The notes under the pieces: model-generated
What the model was told of the DNA's origin: nothing
The model's input: only the letters and a program-made list of their open reading frames with translations
The model's database searches: none
Origin: Methylobacterium sp. DB0501
GTDB taxonomy: Bacteria > Pseudomonadota > Alphaproteobacteria > Rhizobiales > Beijerinckiaceae
Assembly (NCBI RefSeq): GCF_011043735.1
Contig: NZ_JAAKGV010000013.1
Location: forward strand, 74,066-138,065
Reading direction: 5' to 3'
Length of the DNA: 64,000 nt
In this document: positions 17,100-25,379 of the stretch, in pieces
Layout of the letters: each line of letters begins with the position of its first letter
Position numbering within the stretch: the first letter of the stretch is position 1
Program-made: the position numbers and the translations under genes

Positions 17100-17288
17100 T
17101 CAGGTCGGCAGGATGTGGGTCTGCGCGATCTCCGCCCTCTTCGCTGCCGGGCCTTCCAGCCAGTTGAACCGGTTGGTGCTGAGCAGGATGAAGTGGATCA
17201 GCAGGGCCAGCACGAACAGGAAGGTGAACAGAGCCACCAGCGTGCGGCGCGGGTCGAACAGAAGCCAGACCTTATGCATGTTGTTCAT
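17100..17288 (-). CDS. pufA: PufA, light-harvesting 1 alpha polypeptide
   Basis: A 62-residue one-helix antenna protein: MNNMHKVWLLFDPRRTLVAL, then FTFLFVLALLIHFILLSTNRFNWL. The His in LLIHFILLST is the bacteriochlorophyll ligand. The KVWLLFDPRR N-terminal segment is a hallmark of LH1 alpha chains. GAGGATGGA before the ATG gives a ribosome-binding site that overlaps the pufB stop. It pairs with PufB to build the LH1 ring around the reaction centre. Confidence 0.96.
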   Translation of the reverse strand: MNNMHKVWLLFDPRRTLVALFTFLFVLALLIHFILLSTNRFNWLEGPAAKRAEIAQTHILPT

Positions 17289-17295
17289 TCCATCC

Positions 17296-17526
17296 TCACG
17301 AGAAGAAGGGCAGGATGCTGTTCGCGGCGACCTTCACGCCGCTCTCCAGCGCCGAGTAGCCGTTGGGCCCGGGCAGCCAGGGCCGCCACAGCCAGACGAG
17401 GAAGTGCGCGACGACCGCGATCGCCGTGAAGATGATGAAGCTGGTGACGAAGATGCCGTGGAACTCCTTCGCCTCCTCTTCGGTGAGTCCTGATAATACG
17501 CTGGGTTTGTCCATGCCGTTGGCCAT
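17296..17526 (-). CDS. pufB: PufB, light-harvesting 1 beta polypeptide
   Basis: A 76-residue antenna protein: SGLTEEEAKEFHGIFVTSF, then IIFTAIAVVAHFLVWLWRPW. The His in VVAHFLVW binds bacteriochlorophyll, and WRPWLPG is the usual C-terminal motif. Its C-terminal tail (ALESGVKVAANSILPFFS) is longer than in Rhodobacter. GGAGG lies 8 bases before the ATG. Confidence 0.96.
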   Translation of the reverse strand: MANGMDKPSVLSGLTEEEAKEFHGIFVTSFIIFTAIAVVAHFLVWLWRPWLPGPNGYSALESGVKVAANSILPFFS

Positions 17527-17548
17527 TGCCGAACCTCCGGATGCGGAT

Positions 17549-17570
17549 CCGCGCGGGGACTCCCGCGCGG
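17549..17570 (-). promoter_or_regulatory. Hairpin upstream of pufB
   Basis: CCGCGCGGG and CCCGCGCGG form a perfect 9-bp stem with a four-base loop, 23 bases upstream of the pufB start. It may mark a processing or 5'-stabilising site of the puf mRNA; function is inferred from position. Confidence 0.5.
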
Positions 17571-17688
17571 GGTTGCCCGGCCGCGACGGACGGGCGGTCT
17601 CTCCACCGCCCGTGACGGCGGCGGAAACTCGGCTCCGAGGGGAGCGAGGCCCGAGGACCTCGTCCCGGGGGTTCTCACCCCAGGGGCC

Positions 17689-17898
17689 CTATCCCATGAA
17701 GGCGAAGGGGATCGCCGACAGCGCCATCACCCGCGCCTCGCCGAAGACCGAGCGGCGGGGGCCGGCATTCGGTGCGCCGGGGCGCAGGCGCTCCAGCAGG
17801 GCGGCGACGAGGAAGACCGGATAGGTCGCCGCCAGGATGGCCCGGAACTGGACCGCTTCCGAACGGGACCGCGAAACCGTGACGAACGGACGGGACAT
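17689..17898 (-). CDS. pufQ: PufQ-like small membrane protein
   Basis: A 69-residue protein between bchZ and pufB, the position of pufQ in Rhodobacter. It has one hydrophobic segment, FRAILAATYPVFLVAALLERL, and a C-terminus ARVMALSAIPFAFMG that parallels the SDARAITPLIFRG-type ending of PufQ. GGGAGGAG precedes the ATG at 17898; a start at 17949 lacks this. PufQ is needed for normal bacteriochlorophyll synthesis in Rhodobacter, perhaps as a carrier for intermediates. The sequence is divergent, so the call rests on position, size and ending. Confidence 0.78.
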   Translation of the reverse strand: MSRPFVTVSRSRSEAVQFRAILAATYPVFLVAALLERLRPGAPNAGPRRSVFGEARVMALSAIPFAFMG

Positions 17899-17991
17899 GT
17901 CTCGGCTCTCCTCCCTTCTCGCGACCGAAAGGTTCGCGAGCGATTCCAACGAGACCGGCGCGGCGGGTGCCGCGCCGGAGCGGCGCAGCCC

Positions 17992-19455
17992 TCAGGCCGC
18001 CGCGGCGAGCGCGGCGCGGGCCCGCTCGACGCAAGGGGCGGTCACGCTCTCGGACCCGGCCCGGGTCGCCTCGCGCTCGGCGGCGTCGCGCAGGCGCTTG
18101 GCGAAGGAGATCCGCACCAGGACCGGGCTCGCCTCCACCGAGGCGTCGAGGCGCGAGCGGGCCTCGTCGTCCCAGGGGAGAGCGCGGCGGGCGCGGGCGG
18201 GCGTCGCCTCGACGGCGTCCATGTCGCGCGACAGCGGCAGGATGTGGAAGAGCGCGTCGAACAGCGCGTTGCAGACCTCCTGCACCAGGTAGGTCGCGCC
18301 CGAGTAGCCCATGAAGGGCGTGCCGGTGTGGCGCCGCACCACCGCGCCCGGGAAGGAGGCGGGGATGAACACCGCCCTGCCCCCGCTCTCGGCGAGGTAC
18401 AGGCGCTCGTTGTAGGAGCCGAACAGGACGAGCGGCGGCGTCTCGCGGATGGCCTTGCGGACCGCCGCGTTGTCGGGCTTGGCGCCGGCCTTGCGCGAGA
18501 ACGCGAACCGGCAGGGCAGGCCCATCTCGTCCTCGAGGAAGTTGCGCATTCCTCGGGCATAGGTGTCGGTCGCCACGATGCCGAAGCTCGCCGAGGCGAA
18601 GAAGTCCTGCGTCACCGAACGCCAGAGGTCCCACAGGGGCTTCAACGTCGTGTGCTTCTCGCGCTCGATGAACGGCTCGGGGTCGAGCCCGAGAATCTCG
18701 CCGAGCGCGCGCAGGAACTTCGTCGTGCTGTGCACGCCGATCGGCGCCTGGAGGTAGGGCCGCTCGAGGGCTTCGCAGAGGAGACGCCCGAACTCCCGGT
18801 AGAGGCAGATATTGGCGTCGGCCTCGACGAGGCGCGGGATGTCGGCAAGGTGGGTGCCGAGCGGGAAGACCAGGTTCACCTCGGCCCCGATGCCCTCGAC
18901 GAGGCGCCGGATCTCGGCGAGGTCGGAGGGCATGTTGAAGGTGCCGTAGGCCGGACCGATCAGGTTGACCCGCGGCCTGACCCCGGGGGCGCGCTCCGGC
19001 CGCGGCGGGATCACACCCTTCTTGGCCGCCTTCTTGGCTCCGTATTCGTGCCAGAGCCACGACAGGGCGCGGTCGGCCGCCTGCCACTGGTCCTCGTCGA
19101 TGGTGCGGGGCAGGAAGCGCTGGAGGTTGGTGCCCTCCGGCGTGACGCCGCCGCCGATCATCTCGGCGATCGAGCCGGTGACGACGACGCTGGGCTGAGC
19201 CGGATCGAGCGTCGCGTGGGCGCGGCGCATCGCGCCTTCCGTGCCGTGGCGGCCCAGCTCTTCCTCGGCGAGGCCCGTGACGACGATCGGCAATTCGTGC
19301 GGCGGCAGCGCGTCGGTGTAGTGCAGCACCGAGGTCACCGGCAGGTTCTCGCACCCCACCGGACCGTCGATGACGACTTGCAGGCCCTTCACCGCGGTGA
19401 AGACGTACACGGCGCCCCAGTAGCCGCCGGCGCGGTCGTGATCGAGGACGAGCAT
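17992..19455 (-). CDS. bchZ: BchZ, chlorophyllide reductase subunit Z
   Basis: A 487-residue nitrogenase-like subunit of chlorophyllide a oxidoreductase, which reduces ring B to give the bacteriochlorin. The N-terminus DHDRAGGYWGAVYVF with DGPVGCENLPVTSVLHY is typical; the cysteine in VGCENLP helps bind the [4Fe-4S] cluster shared with BchY. The start overlaps the bchY stop by one base (TGATG). The C-terminus is alanine-rich. Confidence 0.96.
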   Translation of the reverse strand: MLVLDHDRAGGYWGAVYVFTAVKGLQVVIDGPVGCENLPVTSVLHYTDALPPHELPIVVTGLAEEELGRHGTEGAMRRAHATLDPAQPSVVVTGSIAEMIGGGVTPEGTNLQRFLPRTIDEDQWQAADRALSWLWHEYGAKKAAKKGVIPPRPERAPGVRPRVNLIGPAYGTFNMPSDLAEIRRLVEGIGAEVNLVFPLGTHLADIPRLVEADANICLYREFGRLLCEALERPYLQAPIGVHSTTKFLRALGEILGLDPEPFIEREKHTTLKPLWDLWRSVTQDFFASASFGIVATDTYARGMRNFLEDEMGLPCRFAFSRKAGAKPDNAAVRKAIRETPPLVLFGSYNERLYLAESGGRAVFIPASFPGAVVRRHTGTPFMGYSGATYLVQEVCNALFDALFHILPLSRDMDAVEATPARARRALPWDDEARSRLDASVEASPVLVRISFAKRLRDAAEREATRAGSESVTAPCVERARAALAAAA

Positions 19456-21002
19456 CAGGCCATCTCCCCGATCGGTTTCTCCGGCGCGGGCCGCTTCACG
19501 GCGGCGCGCTTCCTCGGCACATCCTCCCAGATGCCGGCGGCGTGGCCCTCGCCGACGCCGGCGAAGAACGACCGCATGGCGTCGAACCGGTCGCGTTGCG
19601 CCATCGCGCCGTTGACGACCTGCGCGAGCGAGCCGGCCCCGGCGACGCCCATCAGCGGGCGGGCCGAGATCAGGTTGGTGAAGTAGAGGGCGGGGATCGC
19701 CCGCTCCTTGGCCTTCTGCACCACCGGCGTGGTGCCGACCGCGAGGTCCGGCCCGAACTCCTCCACCGCCGCGAGATCCTGCTCGAGCGAGGCGCGGAAC
19801 TGCACCCGGCAGCCCCGCGCCTCGAGCCAGTCGCGGTCCACCTCCGACATCGCCGTGCGCGGGCAGGCGGTGCCGACGTAAGGCACCTCGGCGCCGCTCT
19901 CGACGAGGAGGCGGGCGACCAGCAGCTCCGAGCCCTCGTAGCCGCTGAGCGTGATCCGGCCGCGGATCGGGCTGGCGGACAAGGCGCCGCGGATCGCCGG
20001 CAGGAATCGGTTCTTGGCCGCGTCGACCGCGGACCGCGCGACGCCGCAGGCCTCGCCGATGGCGTCGAGCCAGGCGGCGGTGCCGTCATGGCCGACCGGG
20101 CCTGAGGCGACCGCCGGGCGGCCCGCCGCCTCGAACTCGCGCAGGGACGCGGTGTAGAACGGATGGATCGCCGCGACCGCCGTGCAGTCCAAAGCCGCGT
20201 AGAGCTCGCGCCATTCCCGCGTCGGGACGACCGGGCCCGCCGCGAGACCGAGCGGTTCGAGGAGCGCGCCGATCTGCATCGGGTCGGCCGGGAACATCTC
20301 GCCCAGCAGCGCGACGGTCGGGCGCCCGTCGCGGCCCTGGTGCGGTGTGCCTTGGCGCGGCGCTGCGACGGGGCCCTGCTCCGCCTCGGCCCGCGCGACC
20401 TTCAGCATCGCGCCGGCGAGCACGTCCTTGGCCTCGGCATGGGTCGGCACGCCGAAGCCCGGCACGTCGATGCCGATGATCCGCACCCCGTCGATCTCCC
20501 GCGGCAGCAGCCGCAGCGGCACGCCGGAGGCGGTCGGCACGCAGAGGTTGATGACGACGACGGCATCGTGCAGCGCCGGATCGGCGGTCGCGTGGACGGC
20601 GTCGCGGATGTCCTCGAACAGCTTGCCGGTGACCAGGGTCTCGGAATTGAACGGCACGTAGCCGACGGTCCGGCGCGCGCCGTAGAAATGCGACGTGAAG
20701 GTGAGGCCGTAGACGCAGCAGGCCGAGCCCGACAGGATCGTGGCGGTGCGGCGCATGCGCAGGCCGACCCGGAGCGAGCCGAAGGCCGGGCACATGCTCT
20801 GCGGCTGGTCGTGCGGGCCGACCGGGTAGTCGCGCTTCAGGGCGTCCAGGGTTTCGCCCATGCCGGCGGCTTTCGCTGCCTGGCGCATCGTCTCCTTGCC
20901 GGAATGGCAGCCGAGCCCGTCCTGGCGCGTCGCATCCAGGTTGACCGGTGTCTCTATGGGCGTTCGAGCGCGAAGCGCCGCGAGATCGAGGGAGGCGCCC
21001 AT
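19455..21002 (-). CDS. bchY: BchY, chlorophyllide reductase subunit Y
   Basis: A 515-residue partner of BchZ. Cluster-binding cysteine regions include GLGCHSGKETMRQAA, QSMCPAFGSLR and SGSACCVYGLTF near the N-terminus. The MGASLDLAALRAR start at 21002 follows bchX by 2 bases. The upstream frame extension lies within bchX and is not coding. BchX donates electrons to this subunit complex. Confidence 0.95.
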   Translation of the reverse strand: MGASLDLAALRARTPIETPVNLDATRQDGLGCHSGKETMRQAAKAAGMGETLDALKRDYPVGPHDQPQSMCPAFGSLRVGLRMRRTATILSGSACCVYGLTFTSHFYGARRTVGYVPFNSETLVTGKLFEDIRDAVHATADPALHDAVVVINLCVPTASGVPLRLLPREIDGVRIIGIDVPGFGVPTHAEAKDVLAGAMLKVARAEAEQGPVAAPRQGTPHQGRDGRPTVALLGEMFPADPMQIGALLEPLGLAAGPVVPTREWRELYAALDCTAVAAIHPFYTASLREFEAAGRPAVASGPVGHDGTAAWLDAIGEACGVARSAVDAAKNRFLPAIRGALSASPIRGRITLSGYEGSELLVARLLVESGAEVPYVGTACPRTAMSEVDRDWLEARGCRVQFRASLEQDLAAVEEFGPDLAVGTTPVVQKAKERAIPALYFTNLISARPLMGVAGAGSLAQVVNGAMAQRDRFDAMRSFFAGVGEGHAAGIWEDVPRKRAAVKRPAPEKPIGEMA

Positions 21003-21004
21003 GG

Positions 21005-22006
21005 TCAGACCGCCTCGTAGACGACTTCGAGGGAAGGCCGGATCTCGACGGGGCGGCCGCGCATGTCGGCATCGCTCGCCGGGTCGAGCACCACGCCGCG
21101 CCCGACCGCCTCGCCCTTGAACAGTCCGAGCAGCGCGTCCTGGGAGAGCGGCGTCGGCCGGTGCGGCAGGGCGGTGCCGATATTGTCGGCGAGTTCGGCG
21201 AAGAGCGGGCCCCAGCGCCCGTCCGGCCGGCCGATGATCTCGTAGTTCGCGCTCTTCCTGCGGATATCGTCGTCGGCCGGGATCGAGGCCAGGATCGGGA
21301 TGCCGGCGGCCTCGGCGAAGGCCTGGGCCTCGCCGGTGCCGTCGTCCTTGTTGATGACGAGGCCGCCGACGCCGACATTGCCGCCGAGCTTGCGGAAATA
21401 CTCCACCGCCGAGCAGACGTTGTTGGCGACGTAGAGCGATTGCAGGTCGTTCGAGCCGACGACGATGACCTTCTGGCACATGTCGCGGGCGATCGGCAGG
21501 CCGAAGCCGCCGCAGACCACGTCGCCCAGGAAGTCGAGCAGGACGTAATCGAAACCCCATTCGTGGAAGCCGAGCTTCTCGAGCAGCTCGAAGCCGTGGA
21601 TGATGCCGCGCCCGCCGCAGCCGCGGCCGACCTCCGGCCCGCCGAGTTCCATGGCGAACACGCCGTCGCGCTTGAAGCAGACATCGCCGATCGCCACCGA
21701 CTCGCCGGCGAGCTTGCGCCGGGTCGAGGTCTCGATGATCGTCGGGCAGGCCCGGCCGCCGAACAGCAGCGAGGTCGTGTCGCTCTTCGGGTCGCAGCCG
21801 ATCAGCAGCACCCGCTTGCCCTGCTGCGCCAGCATGTAGGACAGGTTGGCGAGCGTGAAGCTCTTGCCGATGCCGCCCTTGCCGTAGATGGCGATGATCT
21901 GGGTCTCGCGGGTCGCCGTGGTCGGGACCGGATCCGGGGGCATCGCGGCCTCGGCGCGCAGGAGCGTGGCCTGCCGGAGAGCGGCGCCGTTCAGCGAAGC
22001 GTTCAT
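21005..22006 (-). CDS. bchX: BchX, chlorophyllide reductase iron protein
   Basis: A 333-residue homodimeric NifH-like ATPase. The P-loop GKGGIGKS (residues 42-49) is followed by GCDPKSDTTSLLFGG. Cluster cysteines appear in EVGRGCGGRGIIHGFE and DFLGDVVCGGFGLP. It couples ATP hydrolysis to electron transfer into BchYZ. The start at 22006 overlaps the bchC stop (ATGA). The N-terminal extension of about 35 residues before the P-loop strand is normal for BchX. Confidence 0.97.
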   Translation of the reverse strand: MNASLNGAALRQATLLRAEAAMPPDPVPTTATRETQIIAIYGKGGIGKSFTLANLSYMLAQQGKRVLLIGCDPKSDTTSLLFGGRACPTIIETSTRRKLAGESVAIGDVCFKRDGVFAMELGGPEVGRGCGGRGIIHGFELLEKLGFHEWGFDYVLLDFLGDVVCGGFGLPIARDMCQKVIVVGSNDLQSLYVANNVCSAVEYFRKLGGNVGVGGLVINKDDGTGEAQAFAEAAGIPILASIPADDDIRRKSANYEIIGRPDGRWGPLFAELADNIGTALPHRPTPLSQDALLGLFKGEAVGRGVVLDPASDADMRGRPVEIRPSLEVVYEAV

Positions 22007-22938
22007 GGCCGTGCTCTCCAGTCGAGGATCATCTTGAGGCAGTCGGGATCGCCGAAGGCGGTGCGGTAGGCGTCGGACGCCTCTGCCGCCGGGCGGCGAT
22101 GGGTGACGAGGCCGTCGAGGGACAGGGCGCCGCTGCCGGCGAGCGCCGCCACGGCATCGAGGTCGCCGGGCTGCCACTGCGCCGCGACGCGGAGGCGCGC
22201 CTCGCGCAGGAAAGCGGGCGGGAAGGCGAAGGAGAGCGGCGCCTCGTAGAAGCCGGCCAGCACCACCTCGCCGCCGGGCGTCAGCCGGGCGATCAGGCGA
22301 TCGAGAAGGCCGGCATCGCCGCTCGCGTCGATGATCCGGGCATACGACGTGTCGTCGTGGGCGGGATCGATCACCGTGTAGCCGGCAGCCCCGCCGCGCC
22401 GGGCGGGGTCGCGCTCCCACACCACGGGATCGCGCCCGTCGATCCTCGCGATGCGCGCCAGGAGCCGCCCGAGGACGCCGTGCCCGACGATGAGCTGGCG
22501 CCCCTGTGCGTCGCTGCCCGCCAGGGCGTGGTGCGCGGTGGCAGCGAGCGCCAAAAGGATGCCGCGCTCGTGCAGGGACTCGGGGATCGGCCGCAGCCGA
22601 TGCCCTGCGGAGACGAGGTGCGAGGCCGCGCCGCCGAACAGCCCCCGCACGGGCCCGAAGCAGCGGGCGCCCGGCACGAACACGGTCTCTCCGACGCGGC
22701 GGCCGGATTCGGGGCCGGCCTCGACCACCCGGCCGACGGATTCGTAGCCCGGCACCAGCGGGTAGCCCATGCCGGGGAAGTCGGGCATCCGGCCCGACCA
22801 CAGCAGGCGCTCGGTGCCGGTGCTGATGCCGCTCCACGCGACCTCGACGGTCGCGTCGGCGGGACCGGGTGCGTCGAGAGCGAGTTCGGCGAGGCCGAGC
22901 CGTTCGGGACGATCGAGGATCACGGCCTGCGCGTGCAT
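22003..22938 (-). CDS. bchC: BchC, 3-hydroxyethyl bacteriochlorophyllide a dehydrogenase
   Basis: A 311-residue medium-chain dehydrogenase that oxidises the 3-hydroxyethyl group to 3-acetyl. AWSGISTGTERLLWSGRMP and GYPLVPGYESVG are diagnostic for BchC, and GHGVLGRLLARI is the nucleotide-binding segment. The start MHAQAVILDRPERL at 22938 fits family length and has AGGCGGGG upstream. A further ATG at 22986 (MPHRAALIRTR) has no ribosome-binding site but cannot be excluded. It is the first bch gene of the superoperon, with a PpsR-type site upstream. Confidence 0.93.
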   Translation of the reverse strand: MHAQAVILDRPERLGLAELALDAPGPADATVEVAWSGISTGTERLLWSGRMPDFPGMGYPLVPGYESVGRVVEAGPESGRRVGETVFVPGARCFGPVRGLFGGAASHLVSAGHRLRPIPESLHERGILLALAATAHHALAGSDAQGRQLIVGHGVLGRLLARIARIDGRDPVVWERDPARRGGAAGYTVIDPAHDDTSYARIIDASGDAGLLDRLIARLTPGGEVVLAGFYEAPLSFAFPPAFLREARLRVAAQWQPGDLDAVAALAGSGALSLDGLVTHRRPAAEASDAYRTAFGDPDCLKMILDWRARP

Positions 22939-23013
22939 GCGGTACGGCCCCCGCCTGGTGCGGATGAGTGCCGCTCGATGCGGCATAAGTCATCTTAGAT
23001 GGACATCGACGTG

Positions 23014-23031
23014 CGTCAAGTTTGCTTTACA
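23014..23031. promoter_or_regulatory. PpsR/CrtJ-type operator upstream of bchC
   Basis: On the minus strand it reads TGTAAAGCAAACTTGACG, one base off TGT-N12-ACA. It lies between crtF and bchC, 28-76 bases before bchC depending on the start used. It suggests an internal repressed promoter for bchCXYZ-puf within the crtEF superoperon. Confidence 0.75.
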
Positions 23032-23053
23032 CTTTTGTCCTCGGACCGAGCGG

Positions 23054-24208
23054 TCACGAGGTCGTGGCGGCGAGCAGGCGCACCAGCATCGGGCGCCGGG
23101 TGCGGTGCTCGCGCACCCGCGCGAAGCCGGCCTCCCGCAGCATGGCGGAAAGTTCTTCGGCCTTGCGCGGCCGGCCGCTGCCCATGGCGAGGAGGTAGAA
23201 GCCGAAATAGGCGTCGCCGATCGGCGCGGCGCCGGGGGTCCCGGCCATCGGCTCGGCGACGAGCAGCGTGCCGCCGGGCTTCAGCGCTGCGCGGGCGCTC
23301 CTCATCAGGGCGAGGGCGGGCCCGTCGTCGTGGTCGTGCACCACGCGGACCAGGGAGGCGAGGTCGGCGCCCTGCGGCAGCCCGTCGTGAAAACTGCCGC
23401 CGACGGTCCCGGCACGGTCGGCGAGGCCGGCTTCCGCGAAACGGCGCGCGGCGCGGGCCGCCACCGGCGGCAGATCGAACAGGGTGACGCGCAACGTCGG
23501 GCTGCGGCGCGCCGCCTCGACCGCGAAGGCGCCCTCCCCGCCGCCGATCTCCAGAAGGTGGCTGTGGCGGGCGAGCGGATAGGCGTCGAGGATGTCGCCG
23601 GCGACCAGCGCCTGCGAGGCGCCCATCAGCGCGCCGTAGGGCGCCACCGCCGCCTCCTCCACCTGCGCCGGGTCGTCGGTCCCCGCATAGGCCCAGTAGC
23701 CGGACAGCGTCGTCGGACCGGCCGTGCCGCGCAGGAGAGCCACCGGATCGCGCAGGTCGTCGTAGAGCATGGCGTGGTGGGCGACCATCGCGGCGACCGA
23801 TGGGTTGCCGAGCAAGGCCGCGCCGAGATCGCCCAGCGCGTAGCGGCCGTCGCGCCGATCCGTCAGGAGCCCGAGGGAGGCGGCGGCGCGCAGGAGGCAC
23901 AGGGTCCGGTCCGGCGGCAGGTCGAGGCGGCGGGACAGGTCCGCCGTCGTCATCGGGCCGTCGGCGAGGAGGAGGAACAGGTCGAGGCGGAGGCAGGCGG
24001 CGAGCACCTGCGCGTAGACGAAGCCAGCGCAGAGATCGAACAGGGCGCGGGCATTGCGGTGCGCGACCGGCCGGGTGAGCGGGAAGGCGGCGGCGAAACG
24101 CTGGAAGCGCGGATCGGCGATCAGGCGATGGCGCCAGGCGAGGAGGCGGTCGCGCCAGGAGGACGGGGCGGCAGGGACCGCCGGGAGGGCGTGCGGACCG
24201 GGCCTCAT
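23054..24208 (-). CDS. crtF: CrtF, demethylspheroidene / hydroxyneurosporene O-methyltransferase
   Basis: A 384-residue SAM-dependent methyltransferase for the tertiary hydroxyl of acyclic carotenoids in the spheroidene/spirilloxanthin pathway. An N-terminal winged-helix dimerisation region (about 55-135) precedes the SAM motif LLEIGGGEG (residues 218-226), then VRVVHDHDD and KPGGTLLVAEPM. Family start sites and the ribosome-binding stretch GGGGGAGGGG favour the ATG at 24208. Longer frames run into the adjacent repeat element, which itself supplies the ribosome-binding site. Confidence 0.92.
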   Translation of the reverse strand: MRPGPHALPAVPAAPSSWRDRLLAWRHRLIADPRFQRFAAAFPLTRPVAHRNARALFDLCAGFVYAQVLAACLRLDLFLLLADGPMTTADLSRRLDLPPDRTLCLLRAAASLGLLTDRRDGRYALGDLGAALLGNPSVAAMVAHHAMLYDDLRDPVALLRGTAGPTTLSGYWAYAGTDDPAQVEEAAVAPYGALMGASQALVAGDILDAYPLARHSHLLEIGGGEGAFAVEAARRSPTLRVTLFDLPPVAARAARRFAEAGLADRAGTVGGSFHDGLPQGADLASLVRVVHDHDDGPALALMRSARAALKPGGTLLVAEPMAGTPGAAPIGDAYFGFYLLAMGSGRPRKAEELSAMLREAGFARVREHRTRRPMLVRLLAATTS

Positions 24209-24381
24209 ACCCCTCCCCCCTCTGCGGGGGAGGGTGGCGCCTGCGTCGGCAGGGGCCGGGAGCGGGGACGCCGCATCCGGAAAGGTCGCGCGCTTCTTGA
24301 AGGGCGCCACGTCCGGCACCGTCGCGCTTCCCTCTCCCGCCCCACTGCGTGGGGTACCCTCCCCCGCAGAGGGGGGAGGGT
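24209..24381. repeat. Dispersed palindromic intergenic repeat, family A, copy 2 (between crtE and crtF)
   Basis: Same layout as the element at 13376-13551: hairpin ends ACCCCTCCCCCC and GGGGGGAGGGT with inner blocks AGGGTGGC, GGGAGCGGGGACG and CTCTCCCGCCCC. It fills the whole crtE-crtF gap and abuts the crtF ATG. It could act as a partial transcription or mRNA-processing signal inside the superoperon. Confidence 0.82.
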
Positions 24382-24408
24382 TCGGGCACGGGCCTCCCCG
24401 GCCATCGC

Positions 24409-25296
24409 CTAAGCCACCAGGCTCTGTGCCAGCCGCTCCGGCAGGAACAGCCGGGTCTGGGCCAGGATCTCGGCGCGCAGCGCGCCGATGCCGGGGCAGT
24501 CGGGGATCACCTCCATCGCCTCGTGGGCGAGGTCGGAGAGGCGGCGGAGCGCCCCGTCCATGCCGAGCAAGGCCGCCGCGTTGGGGCGCCCGAGGGTCAC
24601 GTCGCGCCCCACCGGCTTGCCGATCTCCTCCTGGCGGCAGGCGACGTCGCGCAGGTCGTCGGCGACCTGGTAGGCCTCGCCGAGATATTCGCCGAGCAGC
24701 CGCCAGCCCATCGGCTCGACCCCGGCGGCGGCGGCGCCCGTCACCGTGGAGGCGGCGAAGAGCGCGCCGGTCTTGGCCTGCTGATAGACCGAGAGCCCGA
24801 CCTGCGGCTCGGATTCCCAGGCCTGGCCGGCGACGATGCCGGCGGGCGAGCCCACCGCCCGGGCCACGAGGCCGACGAGCGAAGCCAGCCGGTTCGGCGA
24901 GCGCGCGGCGCCGCGGGCCAGCGTCTCGAAGGCGAGCACGATCAGGGCGTCGCCGGTCAGCACCGCCAGGGGCTCGCCGAAGGCGACATGGACGCTCGGC
25001 TTGCGCCGGCGCTCCGCCGCGTCGTCGAAGCAGGGCAGGTCGTCATGGACCAGCGAGGCGCAGTGCAGGAGCTCGATCGCCGCCGCGGCGGCGTCCGAGG
25101 CGGCGGGGTCGTCGTCGCCGCAGGCGCGGGCGACGGCGAGGCAGAGCCGCGGGCGGATGCGGTGGCCGCCCGGGAAGACCGCGTAGCGGATCGCCTCGGC
25201 GAGGAGCGGCGGCGCGCCGGGCGCCTCCGCGAAAGCCACGGCCATGTCCAGGGCCCGTTCGATTCGCCGACCGTCATCCATGAGGGATCCCTCCAT
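24409..25296 (-). CDS. crtE: CrtE, geranylgeranyl diphosphate synthase
   Basis: A 295-residue trans-isoprenyl diphosphate synthase that supplies C20 diphosphate for carotenoids and the chlorophyll tail. The first aspartate-rich motif DDLPCFDD is at residues 85-92, and the second (YQVADDLRD) is near residue 220; GGHRIRPRL is the IPP-binding segment. The ATG at 25296 has GGGAGAA 7 bases upstream; ATGs at 25317 and 25281 are alternatives. It is the first gene of the leftward crtEF-bchCXYZ-puf superoperon. Confidence 0.94.
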   Translation of the reverse strand: MEGSLMDDGRRIERALDMAVAFAEAPGAPPLLAEAIRYAVFPGGHRIRPRLCLAVARACGDDDPAASDAAAAAIELLHCASLVHDDLPCFDDAAERRRKPSVHVAFGEPLAVLTGDALIVLAFETLARGAARSPNRLASLVGLVARAVGSPAGIVAGQAWESEPQVGLSVYQQAKTGALFAASTVTGAAAAGVEPMGWRLLGEYLGEAYQVADDLRDVACRQEEIGKPVGRDVTLGRPNAAALLGMDGALRRLSDLAHEAMEVIPDCPGIGALRAEILAQTRLFLPERLAQSLVA

Positions 25297-25337
25297 GGCG
25301 CTTCTCCCGAATGTCATTTCGTTTGAACATTCCAGAA

Positions 25338-25355
25338 CGTCAACTTAGATTGACA
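25338..25355. promoter_or_regulatory. PpsR/CrtJ-type operator between crtE and crtD
   Basis: CGTCAACTTAGATTGACA is one base off TGT-N12-ACA on the plus strand; the minus strand reads TGTCAATCTAAGTTGACG. It sits in the 83-base divergent gap between crtE and crtD, 24 bases before the crtD start, and probably represses both directions. Confidence 0.78.
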
Positions 25356-25379
25356 CTATCGCGGCAGGAGATCAACGGC

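Noticed and set aside
22003..22986. Start of bchC at 22986
   Set aside because: No ribosome-binding site, and the family N-terminus matches the inner ATG at 22938; kept as an alternative.
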